The notes beneath the pieces are model-generated. The model made no database searches and was not told the origin of the DNA. It saw only the letters and a program-made list of their open reading frames with translations. Source: Pseudomonadales bacterium (GTDB taxonomy: Bacteria > Pseudomonadota > Gammaproteobacteria > Pseudomonadales > Ketobacteraceae). From it: a stretch of DNA of 64,000 nucleotides. Shown in pieces: positions 26,959-37,600 of the stretch (position 1 is its first letter; each line of letters begins with the position of its first letter). Location: assembly GCA_020062665.1 (NCBI GenBank), contig JAGUVW010000036.1, positions 1 to 64,000 of the forward strand, in the 5' to 3' direction. Position numbers and translations under genes: made by a program.

Positions 26959-28563
26959 TTGAAACAGTTTTTTACCGTGATGCTGCTGGCCTGCTGCGGG
27001 CTGTGGTGGAGCACAGTGCGGGCCGAAGCAGAGCCAGACAGTCAGCCCGGTGTTCGTTTTGCCGTGTGGGAATTCCAGGTCAAGGGCAATACGCTGCTGG
27101 AAAGAACCACCATCGAACTGGCGCTGACGCCATTTCTGGGGCCGGACAAATCGGCGGATACCGTCAACGAAGCCGCCTCCAATCTGGAGCGCGCCTACAA
27201 GAATGCCGGCTATCCCATGGTGGCGGTGAACGTTCCCAATCAGGACGTATCTGGCGGCAAAGTGCTGCTCGACGTGGTGGAAGGCACCGTGTCCCGCGTG
27301 CGGGTGAGCGGTTCCCAGTATCACTTGCTGAGCGAGATCCGCGATGAGCTGGGCACGCTGCAGCCGGGCCAGCCGCTCAATATCACCGGCTTTCAGGGCG
27401 ATCTGAATCGCATCAATCGCAAGAGCCCGGATCTGCGGGTAACGCCAGTACTGCGGCAGGGCCGCGCGCCCGGCACTGTGGAAGTGGATCTGCGGGTGAA
27501 GGACAGTCTGCCGCTGCATGGCTCGCTGGAAGTGAACAACCACAACTCGCTGGATACCAGCACTCTGCGCACGGCCGCTGATCTGCGTTACGACAATTTG
27601 TGGCAGAAACATCACAGCATCTCTGTGCAATACCAGAATTCCCCGGAAGAGCCCCAGGAATCCAAGGTGTGGGCATCGACCTATATTTTTCCGCTGATCG
27701 ACGATGTGAGCCGCATGGCGCTGTATGCGGTGACCACCGATAGCGAAGTATCCAGTTTCACCGATCTGACCGTGGTGGGTGCCGGCGACATTTTCGGTAT
27801 CCGGTTTGTGCGTGCGCTGGGAATGGAGCGCGGTTACGTGCATTCGCTGTCGCTGGGTTTCGATTACAAGGATTTTGATCAGGCGGTGAATCTGGTGGGT
27901 GCCGATTCTGATGACACGCCGATTCAGTACGCCAACTTCACCGCGATCTATAACGGCACGGTGCTGCGGGAATCATCGACATCGCGCTTGGGGGTGAGCC
28001 TGACCCATGGCATGCGCGAATTCATGGGCGGCGGCGATCCCCAGGATTTCGACAAGAAACGTTTTGGCAGCCGCGCCAACTTTTTCACTGTGCAGGGCAA
28101 TTTCAGACATGAATACCGTTTTGCCAACGACTGGCGCATTCAGGGTCGCTTGCGCCTGCAGGTGGCGGATTCGCCGCTGATCAGTAACGAGCAGATTTCA
28201 GCGGGGGGCGCCAGCAGTGTGCGCGGCTACTACGAATCCCAGGAGTTGGGGGACAACGGCGTGATCGGCGCGCTGGAACTGGTGACGCCGGATCTGATCG
28301 GTGCCTCACCGGAACTGCGGGTGCGGGCGTTCGTGGATTCTGGCTGGCTGCAAACTCTGGATCAGGTGGTGACGCCGATGGGTGGTGGCGACAACCAGCT
28401 CAAGACATTGGAGACATCCATTACAGGTGCGGGCATGGGCATCGACTTTCGCCTGAAGAAGTATGTGTCGGCGGTGCTGGATGCGGGCTATGCCTTCGAT
28501 GATGCGGTGGATATCGATGCGGGTGATGTGCGCGTGCATGCCGCGCTGGTGGTGGATTTTTGA
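26959..28563 (+). CDS. TpsB-type two-partner secretion transporter (ShlB/FhaC family)
   Basis: This 534-residue outer-membrane Omp85-superfamily transporter moves its TpsA partner across the outer membrane. The signal peptide (FFTVMLLACCGLWWSTVRA) is followed by a first POTRA (VWEFQVKGNTLLERTTIE through VAVNVPNQDVSGGKVLLDVVEG). A second POTRA and a 16-strand barrel follow (GSLEVNNHNSLDTSTLRTAA...). Loop 6 carries the family VRGY motif (SSVRGYYES). I chose TTG 26959 because GGGGGA sits 5-6 nt upstream and the product then begins at the signal peptide; the frame is open further upstream across the preceding terminator. It is the first gene of the operon and lies 96 bp before the tpsA start. Confidence 0.92.
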   Translation: MKQFFTVMLLACCGLWWSTVRAEAEPDSQPGVRFAVWEFQVKGNTLLERTTIELALTPFLGPDKSADTVNEAASNLERAYKNAGYPMVAVNVPNQDVSGGKVLLDVVEGTVSRVRVSGSQYHLLSEIRDELGTLQPGQPLNITGFQGDLNRINRKSPDLRVTPVLRQGRAPGTVEVDLRVKDSLPLHGSLEVNNHNSLDTSTLRTAADLRYDNLWQKHHSISVQYQNSPEEPQESKVWASTYIFPLIDDVSRMALYAVTTDSEVSSFTDLTVVGAGDIFGIRFVRALGMERGYVHSLSLGFDYKDFDQAVNLVGADSDDTPIQYANFTAIYNGTVLRESSTSRLGVSLTHGMREFMGGGDPQDFDKKRFGSRANFFTVQGNFRHEYRFANDWRIQGRLRLQVADSPLISNEQISAGGASSVRGYYESQELGDNGVIGALELVTPDLIGASPELRVRAFVDSGWLQTLDQVVTPMGGGDNQLKTLETSITGAGMGIDFRLKKYVSAVLDAGYAFDDAVDIDAGDVRVHAALVVDF

Positions 28564-28586
28564 TGAATTGTGAACCTTTCGTGAAA

Positions 28587-28604
28587 GCGTCATGAGACGG
28601 TCAC
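28587..28604 (+). promoter_or_regulatory. PHO-box-like element upstream of tpsA
   Basis: GCGTCAT (28587-28593), spacer GAGA, CGGTCAC (28598-28604): 5 and 6 of 7 matches to CTGTCA[TC] with correct 11-bp phasing. On the opposite strand the adjoining sequence also reads CTTTCAC-GAAA-GGTTCAC. No convincing -10 is seen, so this may be an auxiliary PhoB site inside the operon rather than a separate promoter. Confidence 0.35.
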
Positions 28605-28659
28605 AGGGCGTGCGCACACTATGGCGTGCAAAATTCTGGGTGGGATTTTTCGGGTCGAT

Positions 28660-31600
28660 ATGAAGCCAAATCGCGTTAGCTTTTTGCAGGAAACGGCGGT
28701 TTACGCCCTGGTGTCCGTGGTGGCCTGGCAGCCCCTGCTGGTGCATGCCGAGGTGGCGGCTAACGCCTTGCCGGTGGCCAGTCAGAACTGGGTCGAGCAG
28801 GGATCGGCCACCCGTGTCGAAACGGCGGGCCAGATGGACATCAACGCGTCCGATCGGGTGTTGCTGAACTGGAACAGCTTCAATATCGGCCGCGATGCCA
28901 CGGTGAATTTCAATCAGCCCAACAGTGGTTCCATCGCGCTCAACCGGGTCAATGGCGGTGGTGATGGTGCCGCCAGCCAGATCATGGGCGCGCTCAATGC
29001 CAATGGCGTGATCTATATTCTGGATCGCAATGGCGTGCTGTTTGGCGAGAATTCCAAAGTGAACGTGGCGTCGCTGGTGGCGTCGGCACTGGATGTCAAT
29101 CCGGATCTGGTAGCCAACTTCCAGGACAGCAATCGTTCCATCGCCGATGCGGTGAACAATCTGGAAGCCGCCTTCCGGGTGGCGAACGGGGCGCTGGATC
29201 CCGGCGTGTCCATTACACTGGAATCCGGCGCTACCATCCGCACCACCGAGGGTGGCCAGGTGTTTCTGTTCGCGCCTGAAGTCATCACCGAAAAAGGCAG
29301 CAGCATTCACACGCCCGGTGGCCAGACCATCATGGCCGCGAGCCGTGACGAGGTGTATCTGGCGGCATCGAGTGATCCCGATCTGCGCGGTATGCTGGTG
29401 GAAGTGAAAACCGGTGGGAGTATCGAGCATGCCGGTGAAGTGGTGGCGGAGCGGGGCAATATCACGCTGGCGGCACTGGCAATCAATCAGGCGGGTGCGC
29501 TGCGGGCTACTACCAGCGTGGATGCCAATGGTTCTATCCGTTTGTTGGCGCGGGACGGTGGTTCTGCAGTCAATAACCCTTATCGCGCAGGAACGCTCAG
29601 CGAAGAAAAGCAAGCAATTGCCGGCGTCCTGCTGGCTGACGGCGCTATTGAACAATCCATGCTGGTGGACTCCACCCAAAGTGGACGTCGCTATATTAGC
29701 GCCTCCAACACCCAGCAGCGTGGCGAGCAAACTGCCGGCGTGGTATTCGCCGACGGCAGCGTGACCGAGATCCTGCCCGATCGCAGCACCGACAGCCAGG
29801 GACGTGTCCGCACCGCCACCGACAGTGCGGCACAGGCGTCATCGTTTGTCGAAGTCATGGCGCACACGATCGATGTGATGGGTGGAGCTGCCGTCACCAG
29901 CACCGGTGGTACGGTGTCGATGGTGGCCACGGCTGATCCCGCCAATCCACTGGCCGCAACGGCCACCGATACCGGCGCCCGCATCACCCTGCATGATGGT
30001 AGCCGCATCGATGTATCCGGTGCCGATACGGCAGTGGTGGATATGGAGCGCAACTCCCTGCAGGTGGAATTGCGCGGTGCGGAACTGGCGGATTCGCCGG
30101 TGCAGCGCAATGACAGCGCCATCCGGGGCCAGACCGCCTACGTGGATCTGCGTGGTGGTGACAGCATCGCGTTCGCCGATATTTCCGGTTACGTGGCCGG
30201 TATCGAGCGCACGGTGGATGAACGTCTGGCAGCGGGCGGCACTGTCAAACTGTCCAGCGAAGGCACTGTGGATTTTCGCGCGGGTGCCGAGGTGGATGTG
30301 TCCGGCGGCACGGTGGATTTCAACGCCGGCTACATCCGTGAAAGTCGCCTGGTATCCAATGGCACCTACTACAACATCAGCGAGGCCGATCCGAACAGGG
30401 ATTACGATGCCCTGCTAAATCCCGGTGAGTATTACAACGAGCGCTGGAACCTCAAGCTACAGTATGTGACCCAGGATGGGCGCGAACAGCACGGACGCTG
30501 GGTGGATGCGTACACCGAAGGCAAAAGCGCCGGCCAGTTCAACATCAATTCACGAGCCGTGGCGTATGACGGCACGGTGAAAGCCGATGTGGTGGTGGGC
30601 CCCTATCAGCGCCGCAATCCATCCCAGGTGGACGGTGGCCTGATCAGTATCGACACCAGCCGCTACAACGGTGCCAGTCAGCGCATTCAGTTGGTGTCCG
30701 AAGAAAAATTCCGCGAGCACCTGGCCAGTCAGGGCCCGCAGAATCCGAGCGCCAGCGAAACCCTGGTCTCGGTCGATCGCTTCCGCAACAGCGCGGATTC
30801 GCTCAGCATCAAAACCCGCAGCACGCTGACCCTGGCAGAGGATTCCACCCTGGTGCTGGATGGCGGTGGCAGCCTGAATCTGCAAGGGCGTCATGTCCAG
30901 ATCGATTCTGACATTGTGAATCATGCCGGCAATGTGAAGCTGACGGGCAAGGTCGACAGCGACAGCAGTATTCTGGGTTCGGTGACGGTGGGTGCCGGCC
31001 GTCTGCTGGATACCAGTGGCCAGTGGATCAACGATTTGGCCGATGGCGGCAGCCGGGCAGCGGTGCGTACCCAGGGTGGCAATATCACACTGGATGCCAT
31101 AGGCAGTGTTGTGGTGGGCGAAGACACCTGGCTGCGGGCCGATGGCGGCGCCTGGCGCGATAGCAGTGGCAGGATTCGTGGCGGTGCCGGTGGCAACGTC
31201 ACCATCAATTCGAAGGAGCTGGGCCAACAGCCCGGCGTCGAGGTGGATTTCGCTGGCCGCGCCACCAGTCATTCGCTGACCCGTGGCGGCCGCTTCAGCC
31301 TGGTGGCGGATGGCTTTTTCATCGGTGAGCAGGCACCGGCGGACAACAGCGGCCGCACCCACCTGACACCGGAATGGTTCCAACAGGGTGGCTTCAGTGC
31401 CTATGATCTGCAGGCCCGCGCCAGTGGTGTGGAAGTGGCCGATGGCACGCAGTTGAAACTGGAGGCCAGCCGCTTCCAACTGGCGGGTTCGGACTTTGTG
31501 CAGGCCCGTTCCGGCACTGCCCTCAACGAACTGATGCAGGTGGTGATGCCGGCGGATCTGCCGGAGCATCAGAAAGGCGCAGTCGATTTGCGTTTGGCTT

Positions 31601-34600
31601 CGGGTGAGGCGCTGGCACCTGCCGACAAGCGCGTGGACGACATTCGCGTGGGCGAAGGCGCCAGCATTCTGGCGCGCCCTGGCGCCCGTATCGAGATGAG
31701 CGCCACCGGCGGTTCCATCGATATTGATGGCAGCGTCATTGCCCAGGGTGGCCAGATCGATCTGGCCATTTCACCCAAAGCGAGCGATGCCGCCTTCGAT
31801 ACCACGCAGGCGATACGTCTGGGCGCCAACAGCCTGCTGGATGTAAGCGCGACCAGTGTCGATCTGCCCGGCCAGCCCGGCCAGGTTCTGCGTGATCTGT
31901 ATGATGCCGGCTCTGTGAGTATTCGCGCCAATGCGGGCTACATCCTGGGCGCCGAGGGTTCCCGCATCCGGGCGGATGGTGCCACTCGCACGGTTAGCCA
32001 GTTTGATTCCGCCAGGCGTAACCAGCGTGTCGTGCCGGTGGATCTGGCGGCTGGCGACATCGCGCTCACGGCATCCGAAGGCATTCTGATGGATACGGCG
32101 TTCAGCGCGACGGCCAGTGGCCGCGGGCGGGGTGGCAGCCTCGACGTGCGGATGTCGACGGAAGGTCGCTTGCCAGCATCTGTTCCCCCTGAGCAGCTCA
32201 CCGGCTTCACTGATTTCCCCATGACGATTCAGTTGGGCGAATTCGCCAGCCTTACCGGTGCCGGCCTGCTGGATGCGGCCAACATTCGCCAGGGTATTAC
32301 CGGTGCAGGCCTTCAGAACGGCGTTGCCTATCTTGACGTGGCGCGCCTGAACGACGGTGGTTTTGACAACATCCGGTTGGCTGCTATCAATTCCCAGCTG
32401 GAAGGCAACAGGCCGCCGTCACAGATTCTGTTCAACACGGATCGCGTGTTGCGCGCAGGCCGCGCCATTGAACTGGTGGCACCTGCCATCTCGGTGGCGG
32501 GGTTCGATGCGGGCGTGGCGGCACCCTATGTGCGCATCGGCACCGATTTCAGTGGTACCCAACAGGCCAATGCGGGCAGCCTGTTGACCCCGGATGGCAC
32601 TTTTACGGCCCAGGCTGACTTTATCGATTTAGTGGGATCGATCCGGTTTCGCGATGCGGCTGACGTGGTGCTGAACAGTAGCGGTGACATCCGTCTGCGG
32701 GGCGCCCAACTGCAGGCGGGGGATCGCAACACGCCCACGGGCAGCCTGACCGCAGCCGGCGACGTGACGCTGCAGGCGTCCCAGGTCTACGCCGCATCAT
32801 TGACTGACTATCACATCAACCTGTCGGGACAGGGTTCAACGCTGCATATTGCGCCGCCGGCGTCGGGTGAAAGCAAACCCTATCCCGTGCTGTCTGCCGC
32901 GGGCGCCATCAAGCTGGAAGCAGGTCATATCCTGCAGGAAGGGGTACTCAAGGCGCCCCTGGGCACTCTCAATCTGATCGGACGCGAATCCATTACGCTG
33001 GCGCCGGACAGCATCACCAGCGTATCTGGCGAAGGCCAGACAGTGCTGCTGGGCAGTGTCGACGGACTGGGCGACTGGCTGTATCCGCTGGATCCGGCCA
33101 ATCCACAGGTGCTCGACGTGCTGCCGGAAAAATCCATCATCCTCGACAGCCAGAACATCGATCACCAGAACGGCGCCCTGGTGGATATCAGCGGTGGTGG
33201 CGATCTGCTGTCGTATTACTTCGTCAAGGGGCCCATCGGTAGCCGGGATGTGCTGGCGTATGGCAGCACTGGCGGTGCTGGCCAGTCCTTCGCCATCCTG
33301 CCCGCCCAGGGCAGCGCCTGGGCGCCCTACGATGCGCGCGAGACCAACAATTTCCCCTATCAGATCGGCGATACCGTGCGCTTCGAAGGCGTGGCGGGGC
33401 TGAACCCGAATACCGAATACGCCATTCTGCCCGCCCATTACGCCTTGTTGCCCGGCGCATTGCTGGTGACGCCGGTGGCCAGCACCTATACCCCTGGCAG
33501 TGGCCGCACCAATCTGCAGGGCGCGCAGGTGGTGGCCGGCCAGTTCAGCCATGCCAGTGGCACCAAGCCCGGCCAGCAGTGGGACAACTTTGTGGTGGAA
33601 GCGGGCAGTGCGGCCCTGGATCGCAGCGAGCTGCGGCTGTTCAGTGCCAACGGCTTCTTTGCGGCCAACCGGCCGATGGATGCGGGGCGGATCGTGTTTG
33701 ACGCCGCCGGTGCCGGTAGCAGCCGGCTCAATATCGAAGGCCAGATCCAGGCTTTGGCAGGCGCAGGTGGCACCGGCGGCAGGCTGGATATCAATGCGGC
33801 CGATATTCGCCTGGTGGATCAGGTCGATCCCCTGGATGAGGACAGCGTGCAACTGCAGGCGGCGCGTTTGCAGGCGCTCAACGTGGACAGCATTCTGCTG
33901 GGCGGTGTGCGCAGCGATCAGGGCACTGCCACCCAGCTTACTGTCGGTGCCACACGGGTAGAAGTGGGAGCAGGCGCGTCGCTGACCGCCACCGAACTGC
34001 TGCTGGCCGCCACCGATACCGTGGCTGTGCGCGATGGCGCCAGCCTGCAGGCGGATCGTCCGGGGCGCACGCGCGGTGGTGAACTCGTTGTCAGTGGCAA
34101 CCAGGGCGCCTTGCTGCAGATATCTGCGGGCGAAGTGATGGACGTGAAGCGCGTCAGCAGCCAGAGCACTGGCGGCACGCTGATTCTGGAGCAGGGCGCC
34201 CGCGTGGTTTCCAGCGGGGCGCTGACGCTGGATGCCACTCGCAATATTCTGCTGGGCGCCGATCTCAACACATTGGGAACCCTGTCCATCGGTGCCAACC
34301 GGATCGTGTTGGGAACCGACGATCCTGTCAGCAACGGTGTCGCACTCTCCCAGGCAACCCTGTCCGGTCTCAACGCCAGCGAACTGCGTTTGCGCAGCCG
34401 GGAATCCGTGGATCTGGCGGCGGATATGGTGTTCGATCTGAATCGGATGATTCTGGACACGCCGCTGCTGCAGCGGATTGGCGATGCGCCGGTGAGTGCC
34501 AGCATTCATGCCGCCGATAGCATTGTAATGCGCAACAGTGCCGGCACCGCGCCCGCAGCGAATGGTGCAGCACTGGGTGATTTGACGTTGGCGGCCCGCA

Positions 34601-37600
34601 GCATCCTGCTCGATGGCGGCCAGGACGCTACCAGCACTTTCGCTGTCAACGGATTCCAAGCGGTGTTGCTGCAGGGCAGCGATCGCGTGCAGGCCGATGG
34701 ACGCTTTGCGCTGGAACTGCAGGGTGATGTGACCCTGCGCACCGGTAATCTCACTTCGGTTGCCGGTTCTGATCTGGCGGTGCGTGCCGGGGGTGATCTG
34801 CGCCTGGCGGCGGACACAGCCAGCGCTGCGCAAAACGATGCCAGCGCCGGCTTTGCATCGCGCTATGTGCTGGCGGGCGAGCAGGTGGAAGTGGACACCC
34901 GTATCACCGCCGGCAGTGGTGTGATCGAACTGGATGCCCGTGACAGCCTGTTGCTGGGGGCCAATGCCGCGCTGGATGTTTCGGGTCAGGTATTTGATTT
35001 TGCCGGCACCCAGGTGTCCACCGATGGCGGCACCATCCGCCTGAGTGCCCGCAATGGTGATATCAGTACGGCAGCGCAGACGGTGCTGGATCTGTCGGGC
35101 GGCGCCGCTGGCAACCAGGGCGGCGATCTGATGCTGTCGGCCCTGAACGGCAGCGTGTTCCTGGGCGCCACACCCGTGGTGGGTGACAGCGGCGGCAGTG
35201 TGGCTGTGGCCGTGGCGAATGCAGAAAACCTGCAGACATTGTTCTCGCAACTGCAGGGCTTCCGTGAATCCCAGCGTTATCAGGCCAGCAGTGGTGATCT
35301 GCTAATCGGCGCGGCCGATACGCTGCGCGCCCGCCAGATCGAGATCATCACCAACCAGGGCTCTATTGACCTGTTGGGTACACTGGATGCGTCGGGCGCC
35401 GACGGTGGCAGCATCGGCCTGCACGCGGGGCAGGATGTGCGCCTGGCCAGTAGCGCCAGAGTGCTCGCCCGCGCCGAAGCCGGCAATGGCACCGGAGGTG
35501 ATGTCACCCTGGCGGCCCGTGATGGCGGCGTGTACCTGGGTGCAGGCAGCCGCTTTGAGTTGAATGGTGCCGGCAGCGGCGTTGGTGGCACCTTGCGTAT
35601 CGATGCCAACCGTTCCGCTGATGCCATGGCGATTCACGATGCTGGAACGCAGGTGGAAGGTGCCCGTCAGGTGCAGTTGGTGGGTTTCCGCCGTTACGAA
35701 CTGGGCAATGGGCAACTGAACCAGGCATTGGTGGAGGGTACACCCAAGGCCGACGCGGCAGCCTTCATGGCCGCACTGTCTGCCCAGCGCCAGCAGGAAG
35801 GTTTTGTATACGGCAGCCTGTTGCAGCAATTGGGTGATCGCCTGCAGATTGCCCCCGGTATCGAGTTTTACAGTGCCGGCGATCTGGTGGTGGACGCAGG
35901 AGGTATCGATCTGGCGGGTGATATTGATCCGTTCACGGCCACGTCGCCCGCGTTTGGCGGCCAGCTGGAATTGGCGCCCGGTGGCTGGCGCTACCAGCAG
36001 GGCAATGAGTACACCGCTGGCATCATGCGGCTGCGGGCAGCGGGTGATGTGAGGCTGGAGGGTTCCCTGTCCGATGGCATCATCCGTTCTGACCTGTTGG
36101 GTGGTATCGGATTCCTGACGCCGCAAGATACACCGCTGCCCTACCAATCCTGGGCATTCGAGGTGGCGGCGGGTGCAGACAGTGCCAGCGCCAAGGCGCT
36201 GGATGTGAATCGTGATGCGTCTGGCGCCTTGCGGTTGGCCGCCAACCAGGTGCTGCGCTCCGGCACCGGCGATATTCGCATCGCCGCCGCGGGCGACATC
36301 ACGTTGCAGCAGGGCGCGTCGATTTACACTGCTGGCCGTTCACCCTATGTGGACTGGAAATTTGATTCCTCGTCGGATGTTGCCGATTCCACCGCTCCGG
36401 AATCTGGCTCGCTGGATCCTTTCAACGATTTTTCCAACTTCCTTGCCAGTACCAATCTGGGATCGGTGCGGATTTTCTATCCCATCGAAGGCGGCAATGT
36501 GCAGGTATCCGCGGGTGGCGATATCAACGTGATGGGCGGGTCGCAGCCCCATACCGACTGGCTGTTCCGCTCAGCGAAAGCGGAGACCGGCATCTTTACC
36601 TGGGGTGTGGCGTATGAAAACTTCCGCAACGGTATCGGAGCATTGGGGGGTGGCAATGTGGACGTGCAGGTTGCCGGCAGCACGCGCAACCTGACCCTGG
36701 CAGTACCCACCACGGCGATGCAGATCGCCAGCTATCAGCCGGGAATTGAAACATCGGCGCTGGTGGATATTCGCGGTGGCGGTGACGTTCATCTGCGTGC
36801 GGGCGGCGACATCCTGGGCGGCAATTACCTGGTGGGGCGCGGTGATCTGCGGGTAGAAAGTGGTGGCCGTATCGGAGCCGCGCAATCAGGTGCGCTGGCG
36901 AATCTGGTGGCGTTGGGTGAGGGTAGCGTCACCATGGTGGCCCGCAACGATATCGAGGTGTCGGGTGTTGTGGATCAGCATCTGGTGGCCGTCAGCTGCA
37001 AGCAATCCATCTGCAACCCATCAGTCACTGAACTTAATTTAAATCCATCAATTTATTTTTTGTCCAACACCACGCCGGATTCCTTGGATCTGACATCCCT
37101 GGCCGGTGATGTCGTTCTCAACCCAACTGGCGCCGCTCATGCCGGATATCTGCATCCTAGAACCACTTTATCGTTGGATGGTCTCTATGGTGCGTTACCA
37201 GCCCAAGTCAAACTGTTAACCCTGCAAGGAGGTGTCGATGTGCTGGGGTTCGTTGGTATCGAAGCGCATCCGGATTCGCGCCTGGATATTTTTGCCAGGG
37301 ATTCCATTCGCGGCAGTGGTTTTGCCCAGCTGGTGGTGTCTGGCGCGCAGGATTACCAGAATTATCGGCTTGCCAGCGCCAAGCAGGGACGTTTGATCAG
37401 TGACACCGGTTCGCTGCAGCAGTTCGAGAGCTTTTTCGGCGTGAGCAGGATTCTCAATGGCGACGAGCGCATCAGAAACATCCGTAACGCCGTTTCTATT
37501 TTTGCCGAGGATGCCGAACCGGTTCGCATTGTGTCGCAGCAAGGTGATCTGGTCTCGGTGGATAAGGGCAGCAGCACCTTCGCCATCGAACTGCCCAGAG

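Noticed and set aside
32836-35250. Open frame of about 800 codons opposite tpsA
   Set aside because: It is antisense to the repetitive tpsA coding sequence, with no ribosome site or domain. The repeat-rich composition of tpsA removes stops from the opposite strand.
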